From the NCBI RefSeq assembly GCF_000378965.1, contig NZ_KB900536.1, positions 127,001-191,000 on the forward strand: a stretch of DNA of 64,000 bases, read 5' to 3'. The stretch is from Thioalkalivibrio thiocyanodenitrificans ARhD 1 (GTDB lineage Bacteria; Pseudomonadota; Gammaproteobacteria; Ectothiorhodospirales; Ectothiorhodospiraceae). The position numbers were made by a program, and so were the translations under genes. Position 1 is the first letter of the stretch; each line of letters starts with the position of its first letter. The notes beneath the pieces are model-generated. The model did no database searches. It worked only from the letters and a program-made list of their open reading frames with translations, and was not told where the DNA came from. Below, piece after piece: positions 62,650 through 64,000 of the stretch.

Positions 62650-63358
62650 TGTCCGGCGCAACTCCTCGTGGACGCGAGTGGTCTGGCGAATGCGGGCGAA
62701 GCAGCGCCCGGCTGATGATTCGGCGTCCCTGCAGATGGTAATCCAAAAGGCCGCGCAACATGTGCTTGGCCTCCTGCCGCGCCTGTCGTGATGCCAGGCG
62801 GCCCTCCAGCAGTTCCCGCAGGGTGCCGCCATGCACGAAGTCCCCCCGGGAGACCTCGGCGGCGCTCGCCGGACGCAGGCCCCGCTGGGGCTCGTAGACA
62901 TACGCGCCCCCGGCGTCCAGGGCGCCCGTATCCAGGCTGTCGAGCCCTTCGCCCAGGTGGCGCAGGAGATGCAGTTCGTAACGTCGCAGCGGCGGCTCCA
63001 GCGCGGCCTGCGGGTCGGCCAGCCGAGCCAGGGCCTCGGCATACTCGTCCACCAGCCCCTCCAGCGGGATCTGCCGGGGCAGCAACTTGAGGGCCAGCTC
63101 GTTGAGGTAGAACCCGCAGGCCAGCCGCGGTGCGGGCAGATCGAAGGCCGCCTGTTCCTCCATGAGCGAGAGGGTCTTCAGTTCACCGCGCCCCTGCCAC
63201 ACCAGTTCGTGGCGCACGAACGAACGACAGGCGGCACCGCGACCGCGGTACAGGCAGGCGGTGCGTCCCTCGGCCTCGGTGAGCAGATCCAGCACCCGGC
63301 TGTTGTCCCGGAAAGGACGCGCGTGCAGGACGAAACCGGTGGTAGAAACCCTGCTCAC
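62639..63358 (-). CDS. recO: DNA repair protein RecO
   Basis: RecO helps load RecA on SSB-coated gaps. The 239-residue product has an N-terminal OB fold ([35 protein letters not shown]) and a helical C-terminal domain ([37 protein letters not shown]), as in gammaproteobacterial RecO, which lacks the zinc cysteines. The start is GTG at 63358 (SRVSTTGFV). The C-terminus overlaps pdxJ by 11 bases. It is separated from era by an inverted array. Confidence 0.95.
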   Translation of the reverse strand: MSRVSTTGFVLHARPFRDNSRVLDLLTEAEGRTACLYRGRGAACRSFVRHELVWQGRGELKTLSLMEEQAAFDLPAPRLACGFYLNELALKLLPRQIPLEGLVDEYAEALARLADPQAALEPPLRRYELHLLRHLGEGLDSLDTGALDAGGAYVYEPQRGLRPASAAEVSRGDFVHGGTLRELLEGRLASRQARQEAKHMLRGLLDYHLQGRRIISRALLRPHSPDHSRPRGVAPDNDA

Positions 63359-63371
63359 GTTGGAACTCGCA

Positions 63372-63485
63372 GTTCAAGGTTCAAAGTTCAAAGTCGAGGC
63401 GTCGATATCTTCGGTGTAAGACCCGGCACGGTGTCCCCCTTAAACATTGAACATTGAACATTGAACCTTGAACTTTGAACTTTGA
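63372..63485. repeat. Inverted pair of 7-base arrays (GTTCAAA / ATTGAAC) between era and recO
   Basis: Bases 63372-63394 are three copies of GTTCAAA/GTTCAAG. Bases 63441-63485 are about six inverted 7-base units, three ATTGAAC followed by TTTGAAC-type copies. The right arm ends four bases before the era stop codon (63490). The word is close to that of the array at 221-329. Confidence 0.85.
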
Positions 63486-63489
63486 CCCT

Positions 63490-64000
63490 CTACGGATCAA
63501 TACCCATGCGGCGGATGGAATCCGCATCGCCCTGCCAGCCCTCGCGCACCTTTACCCAAAGGCGCAGCATCACCTTGCGCTCGAGTATGTCCTCCAGGGT
63601 CTCCCGTGCCGCGATCCCGACATTCTTGATCATGCGCCCGCCCTTGCCCACCACGATGGCCTTCTGGCTGTCCCGCTCCACCCAGATGACCGCGTCGATA
63701 TGGGTCACCGAGGGCGTGTCACGCCAGGATTCCACTTCCACCACTGTGGCGTAGGGCACTTCCTGGCCCAGCCGTTCCAGCAGCTGCTCGCGGATCACCT
63801 CGGTGACGCGAAAACGCTGGCTGCGGTCGGTCAGTTCATCCTCCGGAAAGAGATGCACCCCCTCGGGCAGACAGCCCGTGAGGACATCCACGAGGGGTTC
63901 GAGGTTCACGTGGCGAAGCCCCGACACCGGCAGGATATCGGCAAACTCGTGCAGGCCGCGCAGCTTCTCGATGAACGGCAGCAGCGCCTCTTTGCGGGGC
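63490..64000 (-). CDS. era: GTPase Era (C-terminal part)
   Basis: The last 170 codons are present; the gene runs off the right edge, so the G1-G3 GTPase motifs are not visible. The visible part begins in the G-domain end (RKEALLPFIEKLRGLHEFAD, then ILPVSGL, the G5 region). It contains the KH domain with SQKAIVVGKGGRMIKNVG, which binds the 3' end of 16S rRNA. It ends DADSIRRMGIDP. Era assists 30S maturation. The downstream order recO-pdxJ-acpS is standard. Confidence 0.96.
   Translation of the reverse strand, partial: PRKEALLPFIEKLRGLHEFADILPVSGLRHVNLEPLVDVLTGCLPEGVHLFPEDELTDRSQRFRVTEVIREQLLERLGQEVPYATVVEVESWRDTPSVTHIDAVIWVERDSQKAIVVGKGGRMIKNVGIAARETLEDILERKVMLRLWVKVREGWQGDADSIRRMGIDP

Overview
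The window is a high-GC, densely coding stretch of a gammaproteobacterial chromosome. The gene order is the housekeeping order of that class (rpsB-tsf-pyrH-frr-uppS-cdsA-dxr-rseP-bamA-skp-lpxD-fabZ-lpxA ... rnhB-dnaE-accA-tilS; pyrG-kdsA-eno-ftsB-ispD-ispF; map-glnD-dapC-dapD-dapE; era-recO-pdxJ-acpS). A complete glycine-to-betaine methylation operon (GSMT, SDMT, MetK) points to a halophile or haloalkaliphile. My best guess is the Ectothiorhodospiraceae (Thioalkalivibrio/Ectothiorhodospira type); this is inference from gene content, not a database match.

Layout. 1-6.3 kb (minus strand): ygiQ (partial), ispF, ispD, ftsB, eno, kdsA, pyrG. 6.3-9.9 kb (plus): a 688-base non-coding, hairpin-rich leader, then the betaine operon, closed by a clear intrinsic terminator. 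10.2-17.1 kb (minus): tilS, accA, dnaE, rnhB. 17.2-20.5 kb (plus): a Gfo/Idh oxidoreductase and a DegT aminotransferase (gnnA/gnnB type) overlapping lpxB. This block sits in the opposite orientation inside the otherwise canonical envelope operon. 20.6-33.6 kb (minus): lpxA back to rpsB. 33.8-37.3 kb (plus): map, glnD. 37.4-38.4 kb (minus): two small enzymes. 38.5-42.2 kb (plus): dapC, dapD, yffB, dapE. 42.3-48.3 kb (plus): an accessory run with a DUF3096 membrane peptide, a threonine/serine dehydratase, a DUF3300 protein, a thioredoxin fusion, a YbaK deacylase and a PDC-sensor protein. 48.5-55.1 kb: mostly single accessory genes, including a phosphodiesterase, lipoproteins, an FKBP-rhodanese fusion, a rhodanese, a YciI protein and a methyltransferase. 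55.2-58.2 kb (minus): rlmD, a 3'-5' exonuclease, cysM. 58.5-61.3 kb (plus): a barA-type hybrid kinase. 61.5-64 kb (minus): acpS, pdxJ, recO, era (partial).

Two things stand out. First, gnnA-gnnB-lpxB next to lpxA implies lipid A built on the 3-amino sugar UDP-GlcNAc3N, that is, four amide-linked acyl chains. Second, at least ten intergenic gaps share one architecture: a short imperfect tandem array (units of about 7 or 9 bases) followed by an inverted copy of itself. The word differs between loci, but the two arms of each locus match each other. Several arms lie within a few bases of stop codons. These repeats, more than any gene, are the structure that ordinary annotation leaves unexplained.
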